In this document: one piece after another, positions 51,505 through 59,111 of the stretch | Position numbering within the stretch: position 1 is the stretch's first letter | Layout: every line of letters begins with the position of its first letter | Assembly: GCF_004297405.1 (NCBI RefSeq) | Contig: NZ_SCVC01000036.1 | Location: 240,154 to 304,153, forward strand | Source: Reyranella sp. | GTDB lineage: Bacteria; Pseudomonadota; Alphaproteobacteria; Reyranellales; Reyranellaceae | Reading direction: 5' to 3' | DNA length: 64,000 nt | Made by a program: the position numbers and the translations under genes | Notes under the pieces: model-generated | What the model was told of the DNA's origin: nothing | The model's database searches: none | Seen by the model: only the letters and a program-made list of their open reading frames with translations

Positions 51505-52383
51505 CTATCTGTCGGGCAGCGGGATGAACTCGTCGTCGCCCGGAACCTTGCCCATACGCTGCTCGCGCCAATCCGCCTTGGCCTTCTCGATCCGCTCCTT
51601 GTCCGAGGAGACGAAGTTCCACCAGATGTGACGCGGGCCATCCATGGTGGCACCGCCCAGCAGCATGGCCTTTGCACCCTGCGGTCCGGCAATCGCCTCG
51701 ACCGCCTGCCCCGGCGCCAACACGGCCAGATCGCCGACGAGAAGCTGGCGATCGCCGATCGTCAGCGCACCGTCGGCGATGTAGATCGCCCGCTCCTGAT
51801 GGTCTGGTGAGACCGTAAGCTTGGCGCTCGCCACTGCTTCGACGCCGACATAGAAAATCGGCGAGAAGTGCGTCGTGGGCGCCGTGCGTCCGGCATAGGT
51901 GCCGACGATCAGGCGCTGCGCCGTTCCACCGTCCTGCCAGGCCGGCAGCCGCGCCGCCTCGACATGCTCGAAGGCGGGTGCGGTTTCCTCGTGCGTCTTG
52001 GGCAGCGCCACCCAGGTCTGGACGCCGTGCATGCGAAAGCCCGTCGCGCGCATCTCGGGTTCGGTCCGCTCGCTGTGGACGATGCCGCTGCCCGCCGTCA
52101 TCCAGTTGACGTCGCCCGGCCGGATCGCCTGCGCATAGCCCAGGCTGTCGCGATGGAAGATGCCGCCGTCGAACAGATACGTGACGGTTGCCAGGCCGAT
52201 ATGGGGATGCGGCCGCACCTCCATGCCGCCGCCGATGGGCACATCCATCGGCCCGAAATGATCGAGGAAGATGAACGGTCCGACCATCCGGCGCTTCACG
52301 CTGGGCAGCACGCGCCGCACGGCAAAGCCGCCGCCGAGATCGTGCGCCCGGCCCTGGACCAGCAGTTCGATCGGATCGGACAT
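51505..52383 (-). CDS. Pirin family protein
   Basis: This 292-residue bicupin has the pirin signature FIFLDHFGPMD, the metal motif RPHPHIGLATVTYLF with two His ligands, and HSERTEPEM with the third His and Glu. The C-terminal cupin half reads RAIYIADGALTIGDRQLLVG. Pirins bind Fe(II) and act as quercetinase-type dioxygenases or redox-sensing regulators. The start at ATG 52383 follows GAGGGAGAA. It is divergent from the CoA-ligase-like gene with a 38-bp gap, and there is no clear functional link to its neighbours. Confidence 0.93.
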   Translation of the reverse strand: MSDPIELLVQGRAHDLGGGFAVRRVLPSVKRRMVGPFIFLDHFGPMDVPIGGGMEVRPHPHIGLATVTYLFDGGIFHRDSLGYAQAIRPGDVNWMTAGSGIVHSERTEPEMRATGFRMHGVQTWVALPKTHEETAPAFEHVEAARLPAWQDGGTAQRLIVGTYAGRTAPTTHFSPIFYVGVEAVASAKLTVSPDHQERAIYIADGALTIGDRQLLVGDLAVLAPGQAVEAIAGPQGAKAMLLGGATMDGPRHIWWNFVSSDKERIEKAKADWREQRMGKVPGDDEFIPLPDR

Positions 52384-52421
52384 CTTGTTCTCCCTCTACG
52401 CCTGTGCTGCAACAATCGGCC

Positions 52422-53882
52422 ATGACCGATTCCGTCCGTGACCTCTCGCCGTTCTTCGCACCCGACAGCATCGCCATCGTCGGTGCAGGCGAGCGCCCCA
52501 CCTCGTCCGGCGGCGCCGTCATGCAGATGCTTCGCCAAGCCGGTTATGGCGGAAGAGTCGTGCCGGTCAATCCCAAGGGCGGCACGATCTTCGGTTACGA
52601 ATCGGTGACCTCGATCGCGGCCATCGACCAGCCCGTCGACCTCGCCGTGATCGTCATCCGGCCCGACGCCATCCTCGACGCCGTCGGCGAAGCGGCTGAC
52701 CGCGGCATTCGCAATCTCCTGATCCTGCCGGGCGGCTTTGCCGAAGCAGGTCCTGCCGGCGTGGCGCGCAACGAGGCGCTGCTGAAGCTTGCCGCCCAGC
52801 GCGGTCTCACGGTAGCCGGGCCGAACTGCGCCGGCATCGTGCATCTCGATCCCGCCCGACGCTTCGCCGCCACCTTCCTGCGCGACTTGCCGCCAGGGAA
52901 CGTCGCGGGCGCCGGCAACGGGCTTGCCTTCATCTCGCAGTCCGGTGCGCTGGCCGAAGAGTTCATCGACAAGGCCAACGCCCGCGGCCTGCCGTTGGTC
53001 TCGATCGTCTCGGTGGGCAACGCAGTGCACCTGGGTGTCGAGGATTACCTCGCCTGGCTGGGAGAGCGGCCGGAGATCGGTACGGCGCTGCTCTATATCG
53101 AGTCGATCGACGATCACGAACGTTTCCGCGCCATCGCCCGACAAGTGGCGGCCAAAAAGCCGGTCGTAGCGCTGTTCGGCGGTCGTACCAAGATTGGCGG
53201 CCAGGCCGCTGCCGCCCATACCGGCGCCGTCGCCAATGATGACGCCGCCATCGAAGCCTTCTGCGCCTCCTGCGGCATCGTCCGCGTCACGAGCCTGCGC
53301 CGGCTCCTGCTTGCGGCAAAGGCGTTCGGGCGCTTTCCGCAGGGCCTCGGCCGTCGCGCCCTTGTTCTCTCCAATTCCGGCGGGCCGGGCGTGCTCTGCG
53401 CCGACCGCGCCACCCTGGAGGGGCTCGACCTGGCCGCCTTGCCGGCAGCAATGGCCGACGTACTCCGTCAGCGGCTTCCGGCCGAAGCCTCGGTCGCCAA
53501 TCCCATCGACCTGCTGGCCGATGCCCGCGAGGACCGGTTCGGCCTCGCCTTCGAAGCGGCGATGACCCATGCGGCCCATGCCTACGACATGGTCCTGATG
53601 ATCCATGTCGTGCCCTTCATGGTGGACGCCCAGCCGGTCATCGAGCGGCTGGCGGAGCTGGCGGCCGGCGCTCGCCTGCCCCTAATGCACAGCATGATGG
53701 GAACCCTACCCGGCAAGGCCGACTGGTTCGCCACCATGGAGCGTGCCGGGGTGCCGATGTTCAACGATGTCGAGGAGATGGCCGAGGCCGCCGGGTTGCT
53801 GGCGCGTTATCCGTCTCTTCGCAACGCAGCGACCATGAACGAATTACCCCCTGTGACCTTTAGGGATAGAAAATCGCTCTAG
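52422..53882 (+). CDS. CoA-binding NDP-forming acyl-CoA synthetase alpha subunit-like protein, no ATP-grasp half
   Basis: This protein of about 486 residues contains the CoA-binding domain (DSIAIVGAGERPTSSGG, VVPVNPKGGTIFG), the second flavodoxin-like domain (NLLILPGGFAEAG, TVAGPNCAGIVHL), and the third domain with the phosphohistidine loop AAAAHTGAVANDDAAIEAF. These are the parts of the acetyl-CoA synthetase (ADP-forming) alpha subunit. The ATP-grasp beta half is missing and no separate beta gene is adjacent. It may pair with a distant beta subunit or have lost ligase function. ATG 52422 is assumed; the ribosome site is weak. Confidence 0.85.
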   Translation: MTDSVRDLSPFFAPDSIAIVGAGERPTSSGGAVMQMLRQAGYGGRVVPVNPKGGTIFGYESVTSIAAIDQPVDLAVIVIRPDAILDAVGEAADRGIRNLLILPGGFAEAGPAGVARNEALLKLAAQRGLTVAGPNCAGIVHLDPARRFAATFLRDLPPGNVAGAGNGLAFISQSGALAEEFIDKANARGLPLVSIVSVGNAVHLGVEDYLAWLGERPEIGTALLYIESIDDHERFRAIARQVAAKKPVVALFGGRTKIGGQAAAAHTGAVANDDAAIEAFCASCGIVRVTSLRRLLLAAKAFGRFPQGLGRRALVLSNSGGPGVLCADRATLEGLDLAALPAAMADVLRQRLPAEASVANPIDLLADAREDRFGLAFEAAMTHAAHAYDMVLMIHVVPFMVDAQPVIERLAELAAGARLPLMHSMMGTLPGKADWFATMERAGVPMFNDVEEMAEAAGLLARYPSLRNAATMNELPPVTFRDRKSL

Positions 53883-53929
53883 CGCCAAAAACCCTTCATT
53901 AACAATCCTTTAACCCGTATTTCACGGGT

Positions 53930-53950
53930 GTTGCATTTTTGCAACTTTTT
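53930..53950 (+). terminator. Intrinsic terminator after the CoA-ligase-like gene
   Basis: GTTGCA (53930-53935), loop TTTT, TGCAAC (53940-53945), then TTTTTG. The stem is short (6 bp) but is followed by a proper T-run. A second small stem, CCCGT/ACGGG, lies just before it. Confidence 0.6.
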
Positions 53951-54005
53951 GTTGGACTTGTGAGAACTCCGTGGCCAGTATTGCCTTAAGCGGGGCACGC
54001 GGGGG

Positions 54006-54029
54006 CACCGGCTTCGGGGGAAGCTGGTG
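54006..54029 (+). other. Stable hairpin in the 5' leader of the M23 peptidase gene
   Basis: CACCGGCTTC (54006-54015) and GAAGCTGGTG (54020-54029) form a 10-bp stem with one G-U pair around GGGG. No T-run follows. It ends about 60 bp before the start codon at 54092 and could affect mRNA stability or translation. Confidence 0.4.
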
Positions 54030-54091
54030 GGTCGCTATCAGCCTCAGATGTCAATTTGAGTAAGCGTTCCAATGGAGAACGGGAGAGGCCA

Positions 54092-55510
54092 ATGGCGTTC
54101 ACGATGACGCGTCACAAACGCGCCCACCGCTGGCGAACCGTCCGCACCCTTCTAGTAGCAACCCTCGCATTTTCGACCGCTAATGCAGTCTGCGCCGCCG
54201 GGGCGATGGCCCAGGTGAAAGCGCCCCAGAAGAAACAGCTCAAGCCGGCGACCTCCCGGTCCGCCGCCACCGCCCCCAGCGAAGACGTCCAGTCCTTCTC
54301 GGTTGCGGCCGATGGTTCGGTCGCCCAGCAGCTCCTCACTCTCCAGGTCGATCCTGCCGACGCCGATGCGGCCGCGGCGGCGGTCAACAAGGCGCTGAGC
54401 AAGCCCGAAGTGAAGGCCGCCTCGTCCGGCCGCGCCGTACTCGAGCCTCAGGGTTCCGGCCAGCCCAAGCGGCTGGTCTCGCTGCAGCTCTATTCCAACA
54501 CCTCGCTGGCCGTCGAGCTGGCGCGCGGCACCGACGGGACCTTCGGCTACAAGCTCGCCCCGAACGCCACCACGGAAGACGACGAGCGCGTTTCGAGCGT
54601 TCCCAGCACAGCAGCAGCAGCAGCCGTCCCTCCCGGCCCCGGCTCGCGCGGGCTGGTTGCCGACTCGGTCAAAGTGGTGAAGGCCAGCCCAACGACCCTC
54701 GCTGGCGTGCTCGCCCCCTCCGGCGCCAATCCGGCGTCCCTCAAGGAACTCACCCAGGCCCTGGCCGGCTTCACGTCTGCATCGGCCAAGATCGATGTCG
54801 TGCAGGGCCGTACGGTCGACGGCACGCCGCGCGTGCTCGTGGCGAGCCTGGGCGACGGCAAGGTCCGCCAGTCCTTCTGGTGGTTTGCGCCCCCCAACCA
54901 GCCCGAAGGCTGGTTCGACGATCATGGCAAGCGCCTGGGTGGCACGGCGCTCGCCGACCCGCGGCCGGGCGCCCGCATGTCCTCGCCGTTCGGCACCCGC
55001 TATTACTACGGCCGCAAGAGCGGCAGTGGCTTCCACAACGGTATCGATTTCGAAGGCAAGGTCGGCGAGCCGATCTATGCCGCGGCCGATGGCGTGATCA
55101 ATCATCAGGGCTGGTACTTCAACTACGGCCGCACGGTGAAGATCAGCCATGCCGACAGCTTCGAATCGCTCTACGCCCACATGTCGCGTTTTGCCGATGG
55201 CATGGGGCCCGGCACGCGGGTCCGCAAGGGCGACCTGATCGGCTATGTCGGCTCGACCGGACGGTCGACCGGCCCCCACCTGCACTTCTCGGTCATCGTG
55301 AATGGCCAGTTCGTCAATCCCCAGCCCTACATCTCCGAGAATGGAGGCCATGGCGCCCTGGCCGGCGAGGCGCTCGTCGCCTACCGGCAGTGGCAGGGTG
55401 AAGTGAAGCGCGCTGCCGACCGTGGTCGCAAGGGCGGCTTCTTCGGCCGGGGCGACGGCGGTGCCTGGTCGACCAACCCCTTCTCTTCGAGCGGGGCGGA
55501 TCGCCTCTAA
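54092..55510 (+). CDS. M23 family metallopeptidase (peptidoglycan endopeptidase)
   Basis: This 472-residue exported protein has a long N-terminus with Arg/Lys-rich residues, then a hydrophobic signal (VRTLLVATLAFSTANAVCAA). A middle region of about 230 residues, rich in Ala, Pro and Ser, precedes the C-terminal LytM domain with both zinc motifs: HNGIDFEGKVGEPIYAAADG (H-x3-D) and GPHLHFSVIVNG (H-x-H). M23 enzymes cut peptide cross-links of peptidoglycan in the periplasm. ATG 54092 follows GGGAGAGG; the earlier TTG at 54056 has a weaker site. It stands alone between two leader or terminator structures. Confidence 0.92.
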   Translation: MAFTMTRHKRAHRWRTVRTLLVATLAFSTANAVCAAGAMAQVKAPQKKQLKPATSRSAATAPSEDVQSFSVAADGSVAQQLLTLQVDPADADAAAAAVNKALSKPEVKAASSGRAVLEPQGSGQPKRLVSLQLYSNTSLAVELARGTDGTFGYKLAPNATTEDDERVSSVPSTAAAAAVPPGPGSRGLVADSVKVVKASPTTLAGVLAPSGANPASLKELTQALAGFTSASAKIDVVQGRTVDGTPRVLVASLGDGKVRQSFWWFAPPNQPEGWFDDHGKRLGGTALADPRPGARMSSPFGTRYYYGRKSGSGFHNGIDFEGKVGEPIYAAADGVINHQGWYFNYGRTVKISHADSFESLYAHMSRFADGMGPGTRVRKGDLIGYVGSTGRSTGPHLHFSVIVNGQFVNPQPYISENGGHGALAGEALVAYRQWQGEVKRAADRGRKGGFFGRGDGGAWSTNPFSSSGADRL

Positions 55511-55523
55511 TCCGCCACAGTCG

Positions 55524-55548
55524 GACGCGCGCCGCCGTTGCGCGCGTC
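55524..55548 (+). terminator. GC-rich hairpin after the M23 gene
   Basis: GACGCGCGC (55524-55532) and GCGCGCGTC (55540-55548) form a perfect 9-bp stem with a 7-base loop, 14 bp after the stop codon. There is no T-run, so it is a weak or factor-dependent terminator, or a 3'-end stabiliser. Confidence 0.45.
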
Positions 55549-55640
55549 AGGCGGTTCGCCTAGGAATTGCGCATCGCCCCTGAACGGCCACGCAAGGTGG
55601 CCGACAGGGCGTCAGAGGCAACCACGAGGGAACGATAAAA

Positions 55641-56666
55641 ATGTTGAAGAAGTATATGGCCGCCGGCGCGATCGCCGCCGGGCTGGTCGGCGTCGCCGGG
55701 ACGGCGCATGCCGGCAAGGATCTCGATGCGGTCAAAGCGCGCGGCCAACTCATCTGCGGCGTCAGCACCGGTGTCGCGGGCTTCGCATCGGCCGACAGCC
55801 AGGGCAAGTGGACCGGCATCGACGTCGATGTCTGCCGCGCCGTCTCGGCCGCGATCTTCGGCGATTCGGAGAAAGTGAAGTACGTGCCGACCACCGCCCA
55901 GCAGCGCTTCACGGCCCTGCAGTCGGGCGAGGTCGACCTGCTCGCCCGCACCACGACCTACACGCTGACCCGCGATACCGCGCTCGGCTTCGACTTCACT
56001 GGCGTCAACTACTACGACGGCCAGGGCTTCATGGTGAACAAGAAGCTCGGTGTGAAGAGCGCCAAGGAACTGAACGGCGCCACCGTCTGCGTGCAGCCCG
56101 GCACCACGACCGAGCTCAACCTCGCCGACTACTTCCGCACCAACAAGATGACCTTCAAGCCGGTCGTCATCGAGAAGATCGAGGAAGTGCGCGCCGCCTT
56201 CTTCGCCGGCCGCTGCGACGTGTTTACCACGGACGCTTCGGGCCTCTATGCGACCCGCGCCGCCAACGCCCCCACGCCGGATGACTACATCATCCTGCCG
56301 GAGATCATCTCGAAGGAGCCGCTGGGTCCCGTCGTGCGTCACGGTGACAATCAATTTGCTGATATCGTGCGCTGGGCCCTCTACGCCATGATCGAGGCCG
56401 AGGAATACGGCATCACGTCCAAGAACGTCGACGAGATGCTTAAGAGCGAGAATCCCAGCATCAAGCGCATCCTCGGCGTCACGCCAGGCATGGGCAAGGC
56501 GCTCGGCGTCGACGAGAAGTGGGTCTACAACATCGTCAAGCAGGTCGGGAACTACGGCGAAAGCTTCGACCGCAACGTGGGCGCCGGCTCGCCGCTCAAG
56601 ATCGCCCGTGGCCAGAACGCGCTGTGGACCCAGGGCGGCCTGCAGTACGCCCCGCCCATCCGCTAA
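55641..56666 (+). CDS. aapJ: Amino-acid ABC transporter substrate-binding protein, paralogue 1 (AapJ-like)
   Basis: This 341-residue periplasmic receptor has a signal peptide (cleavage after AHA-GK, about residue 25) and the AapJ opening KDLDAVKARGQLICGVSTGV. The first lobe has DVDVCRAVSAAIFG and DLLARTTTYTLTRDT. Arg103 in that segment is the residue that, in HisJ-type binding proteins, holds the ligand alpha-carboxylate. The second lobe ends with QGGLQYAPPIR. It is the first of three tandem homologues (56784-57812 and 57940-58977) in front of aapQ, and is closed by its own strong terminator. It is the most likely general L-amino-acid receptor of the three. Confidence 0.92.
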   Translation: MLKKYMAAGAIAAGLVGVAGTAHAGKDLDAVKARGQLICGVSTGVAGFASADSQGKWTGIDVDVCRAVSAAIFGDSEKVKYVPTTAQQRFTALQSGEVDLLARTTTYTLTRDTALGFDFTGVNYYDGQGFMVNKKLGVKSAKELNGATVCVQPGTTTELNLADYFRTNKMTFKPVVIEKIEEVRAAFFAGRCDVFTTDASGLYATRAANAPTPDDYIILPEIISKEPLGPVVRHGDNQFADIVRWALYAMIEAEEYGITSKNVDEMLKSENPSIKRILGVTPGMGKALGVDEKWVYNIVKQVGNYGESFDRNVGAGSPLKIARGQNALWTQGGLQYAPPIR

Positions 56667-56688
56667 CGTTAGCTAAACCTTCACGACG

Positions 56689-56717
56689 AACCGCCGCCCG
56701 CAAGGGCGGCGGTTTTT
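56689..56717 (+). terminator. Intrinsic terminator after binding-protein paralogue 1
   Basis: AACCGCCGCCC (56689-56699), loop GCAA, GGGCGGCGGTT (56704-56714), then TTT. It is followed by TTTGGCCTATTGCC, a sequence that recurs after the terminator of paralogue 2. Confidence 0.92.
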
Positions 56718-56783
56718 CTTTGGCCTATTGCCGTCGCAAAGCGCAAAATCCGGAGGGGTGGCGAGCGTCTCTTAGGGATGGGT

Positions 56784-57812
56784 ATGCGTAGATTTGCGTG
56801 GGCGGCAGCCGTCGGGCTGGTTGCCGCGGTGTGCGGCGTTGCAGGTCCGGCACAAGCGGGCAAGGATCTGGATAACGTCAGGGTGCGGGGCACTTTGGCC
56901 TGCGGCCTGGGAACCGGCCTTCCAGGCTTCGAATTCCTCGACAGCCAGGGCAACTGGCGCGGCCTTGCCGTTGATGTCTGCCGCGCCGCTGCCGTCGCCC
57001 TGTTCGGCGATATCGGGAAAGTGAAATATGTACCGACCAACGCGCAGCACCGATTCACGGTGCTGCAGGCGGGCGAGGTCGACATGCTTCTGGGCAACGC
57101 CACCCAGACCCTCACCCGCGATACGGCGCTCGGCCTGGACTTTACCGGCATCTATTATTACGGCGGCCAGGGTTTCATGGTGCCGAAGAAGCTCGGCGTG
57201 AAGAGTGCCAAGGACCTCAACGGGGCATCGATCTGCGTTACCGCGGGCACCACGACCGAGCTCAACCTCGCCGACTACTTCCGCACCAACAAGATGATCT
57301 TCAAGCCAGTCATCCTCGAGAAGGTCGAAGAAGTGCGCGCCGCTTTCTTCGCTGGCCGGTGCGACGTCTATACTGCCGATGTCGCGAGCCTGGCGGCGAC
57401 CCGCGCGACGACCGCCCCCAATCCCGACGACTACGTCATCCTGCCGGAGATCATTTCCAAGGACCCCGCTGGCGCGATGGTGCGCCACGGCGACAATCAA
57501 TTTGCCGATATTGTCCGCTGGTCGCTCTACGCCATGATCGAAGCCGAGGAATACGGCATCACATCCAAGAACGTCGACGAGATGCTGAAGTCCGACAATC
57601 CCGCGATCAAGCGCATCCTCGGCGTCACGCCGGGCATGGGCAAGGCGCTCGGCCTCGACGAGAGGTGGGCCTACAACATCGTCAAGCAGGTCGGGAACTA
57701 CGGCGAGATATTTGAACGCAATCTCGGTTCGGGCTCGCCGCTCAAGCTGGCCCGCGGCCAGAACGCGCTGTGGACCCAGGGCGGCCTGCAGTACGCCCCA
57801 CCCATCCGCTGA
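56784..57812 (+). CDS. Amino-acid ABC transporter substrate-binding protein, paralogue 2
   Basis: This homologue of the AapJ-like receptors (342 residues from ATG 56784; a start at ATG 56778 would add two residues) has a signal peptide (cleavage after AQA-GK) and the same lobes: DLDNVRVRGTLACGLGTGLP, AVDVCRAAAVALFG, SLAATRATTAP and GGLQYAPPIR. It is the most divergent of the three. The ligand segment reads DMLLGNATQTLTRDT, so the Arg that holds the ligand carboxylate in paralogue 1 is Gly here. A different ligand or a loss of binding is likely. It has its own terminator at 57836-57864. TAGGGA precedes 56784. Confidence 0.88.
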   Translation: MRRFAWAAAVGLVAAVCGVAGPAQAGKDLDNVRVRGTLACGLGTGLPGFEFLDSQGNWRGLAVDVCRAAAVALFGDIGKVKYVPTNAQHRFTVLQAGEVDMLLGNATQTLTRDTALGLDFTGIYYYGGQGFMVPKKLGVKSAKDLNGASICVTAGTTTELNLADYFRTNKMIFKPVILEKVEEVRAAFFAGRCDVYTADVASLAATRATTAPNPDDYVILPEIISKDPAGAMVRHGDNQFADIVRWSLYAMIEAEEYGITSKNVDEMLKSDNPAIKRILGVTPGMGKALGLDERWAYNIVKQVGNYGEIFERNLGSGSPLKLARGQNALWTQGGLQYAPPIR

Positions 57813-57835
57813 CGGAACCGTCACAGGTCAACAAC

Positions 57836-57864
57836 AAACCGCCGCCTGAAAGGGCGGCGGTTTT
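57836..57864 (+). terminator. Intrinsic terminator after binding-protein paralogue 2
   Basis: AAACCGCCGCC (57836-57846), loop TGAAAG, GGCGGCGGTTT (57853-57863), then T and C. It closely resembles the terminator after paralogue 1 and was probably duplicated together with the gene. Confidence 0.9.
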
Positions 57865-57867
57865 CAT

Positions 57868-57884
57868 TTGGCCTATTGCTTGCA
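57868..57884 (+). promoter_or_regulatory. Sigma-54-like -24/-12 promoter before paralogue 3
   Basis: TTGGC (57868-57872), seven bases, TTGCA (57880-57884) keeps GG and GC ten bases apart, as in the sigma-54 consensus, and lies about 55 bp before the start codon at 57940. The corresponding site after the first terminator does not keep the spacing. Nitrogen-controlled (NtrC) expression of an amino-acid receptor would make sense, but no enhancer-binding site is identified. Confidence 0.35.
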
Positions 57885-57939
57885 AGCGTGCCGGGGCGGA
57901 GACTGGCACCAAGGGGAAAAATAAAGGGGGCTTCGTTCA

Positions 57940-58977
57940 ATGCAGGCTAGACTCATTGTAGCCGCCGCTGGATTGGCGGCTTTCGTTCTGGGAGCTTCAG
58001 GACCCGCACAGGCCGGTAAGGATCTCGATGCCGTGAAGGCGCGCGGCATGGTGAACTGTGGCGTCGGCACCGGCACAGCCGGCTATATGATCGCCGACAG
58101 CCAGGGCAAATGGCGTGGCCTGTCGGTGGATGTCTGCCGCGCCGTTGCGGCGGCTATCTTCGGCGACTCCGAGAAGGTCAGGTACATCCCCCTCACCTCG
58201 CAGCAGCGCTTCACGGCCCTGCAGTCGGGCGAAGTCGACATGACCATGGGTAACGCGACCTACACGCTGACCCGCGATACCGCGCTCGGCTTCGACTTCA
58301 CCGGCGTCTATTACTATGACGGTCAAGGCTTCCTCGTGCCGAAGAAGCTCGGCGTAAAGAGCGCCAAGGAGCTGAATGGCGCCACGATCTGCGTCGCGCC
58401 CGGCACCACGACCGAGCTCAACCTTGCCGACTACTTCCGTACCAACAAGATGACCTTCAAGCCGGTCGTCATCGAGAAGGTCGACGAAATCCGGGCCGCC
58501 TTCTTCTCAGGCCGCTGCGATGTCTACACGACCGATGCATCGAGCCTCGCCGCCACTCGCGCGGCTAACGTGCCGCCGCCACAGACGATCGACGACTACA
58601 TGATCCTGCCGGAGATCATCTCCAAGGAGCCGCTGGGGCCCGTCGTGCGCCATGGCGACAATCAATTTGCCGACATCGTGCGCTGGGCCCTCTACGCCAT
58701 GATCGAGGCCGAGGAGTATGGCATCACATCCAAGAACGTCGACGAGATGCTGAAGTCCGAGAATCCTAGCATCAAGCGCATCCTCGGCGTCACGCCTGGC
58801 ATGGGCAAGGCGCTCGGCGTCGACGAGAAGTGGGTCTACAACATCGTCAAGCAGGTCGGGAACTACGGCGAAAGCTTCGACCGCAACGTGGGTATGGGCT
58901 CACCGCTCAAGATCGCCCGCGGCCAGAATGCGCTGTGGACACAGGGCGGCCTGCAGTACGCCCCGCCGATCCGCTAA
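57940..58977 (+). CDS. Amino-acid ABC transporter substrate-binding protein, paralogue 3
   Basis: This 345-residue receptor has a signal peptide (cleavage after AQA-GK) and starts KDLDAVKARGMVNCGVGTGT. The ligand segment is DMTMGNATYTLTRDT: Gly replaces the carboxylate-binding Arg of paralogue 1, as in paralogue 2. The last 115 residues are the same as in paralogue 1 except for one position (GMGSP against GAGSP), while the N-terminal half differs much more, which suggests gene conversion. It lacks a terminator and is followed by a long inverted repeat and then aapQ, so this copy is the one best placed to be co-expressed with the permease. AAAGGGGG precedes the start. Confidence 0.9.
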   Translation: MQARLIVAAAGLAAFVLGASGPAQAGKDLDAVKARGMVNCGVGTGTAGYMIADSQGKWRGLSVDVCRAVAAAIFGDSEKVRYIPLTSQQRFTALQSGEVDMTMGNATYTLTRDTALGFDFTGVYYYDGQGFLVPKKLGVKSAKELNGATICVAPGTTTELNLADYFRTNKMTFKPVVIEKVDEIRAAFFSGRCDVYTTDASSLAATRAANVPPPQTIDDYMILPEIISKEPLGPVVRHGDNQFADIVRWALYAMIEAEEYGITSKNVDEMLKSENPSIKRILGVTPGMGKALGVDEKWVYNIVKQVGNYGESFDRNVGMGSPLKIARGQNALWTQGGLQYAPPIR

Positions 58978-59002
58978 AAGGCCTGGATATCAGACCGAAC
59001 GG

Positions 59003-59060
59003 CCTCGATTTGTCCCGTTGCAAGTGGGTAATTCCTACCTACACTGGGGTCAAATCGAGG
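59003..59060 (+). other. Long inverted repeat between receptor and permease genes
   Basis: CCTCGATTTG (59003-59012) and CAAATCGAGG (59051-59060) are perfect reverse complements; CCC and GGG extend the pairing inward. There is no T-run. Such structures between binding-protein and permease genes commonly protect the upstream mRNA and lower expression of the downstream genes. Confidence 0.55.
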
Positions 59061-59111
59061 CGAGCATGCCGAACGACGCGGGCCAACCGCGGTAGTCAGG
59101 GGGAATAGCGT

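Larger units (their letters stand above)
53883..54091 (+). other. Longest intergenic region of the window: terminator plus leader hairpin
   Basis: This 209-bp region has no credible gene. It is locally AT-rich at 53895-53960, with an intrinsic terminator at 53930-53950 for the upstream CoA-ligase gene. The GC-rich second half holds a 10-bp hairpin at 54006-54029 that would lie in the 5' leader of the M23 peptidase mRNA. A promoter for the peptidase is expected between the two, but I cannot place it with confidence. Confidence 0.55.
55641..58977. repeat. Tandem triplication of a substrate-binding-protein gene
   Basis: Three head-to-tail homologous units, each about 1.1 kb. The first two include the gene, a near-identical GC-rich terminator and the tail sequence TTTGGCCTATTGC. 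A 95-bp stretch is identical between copies 1 and 3 (56487-56581 and 58798-58892) but differs in copy 2. Confidence 0.85.

Noticed and set aside
56714..56740. Sigma-54 promoter before receptor copy 2.
   Set aside because: TTGGCCTATTGCC is present, but the following GC is not ten bases from GG, so the -24/-12 spacing is not kept.
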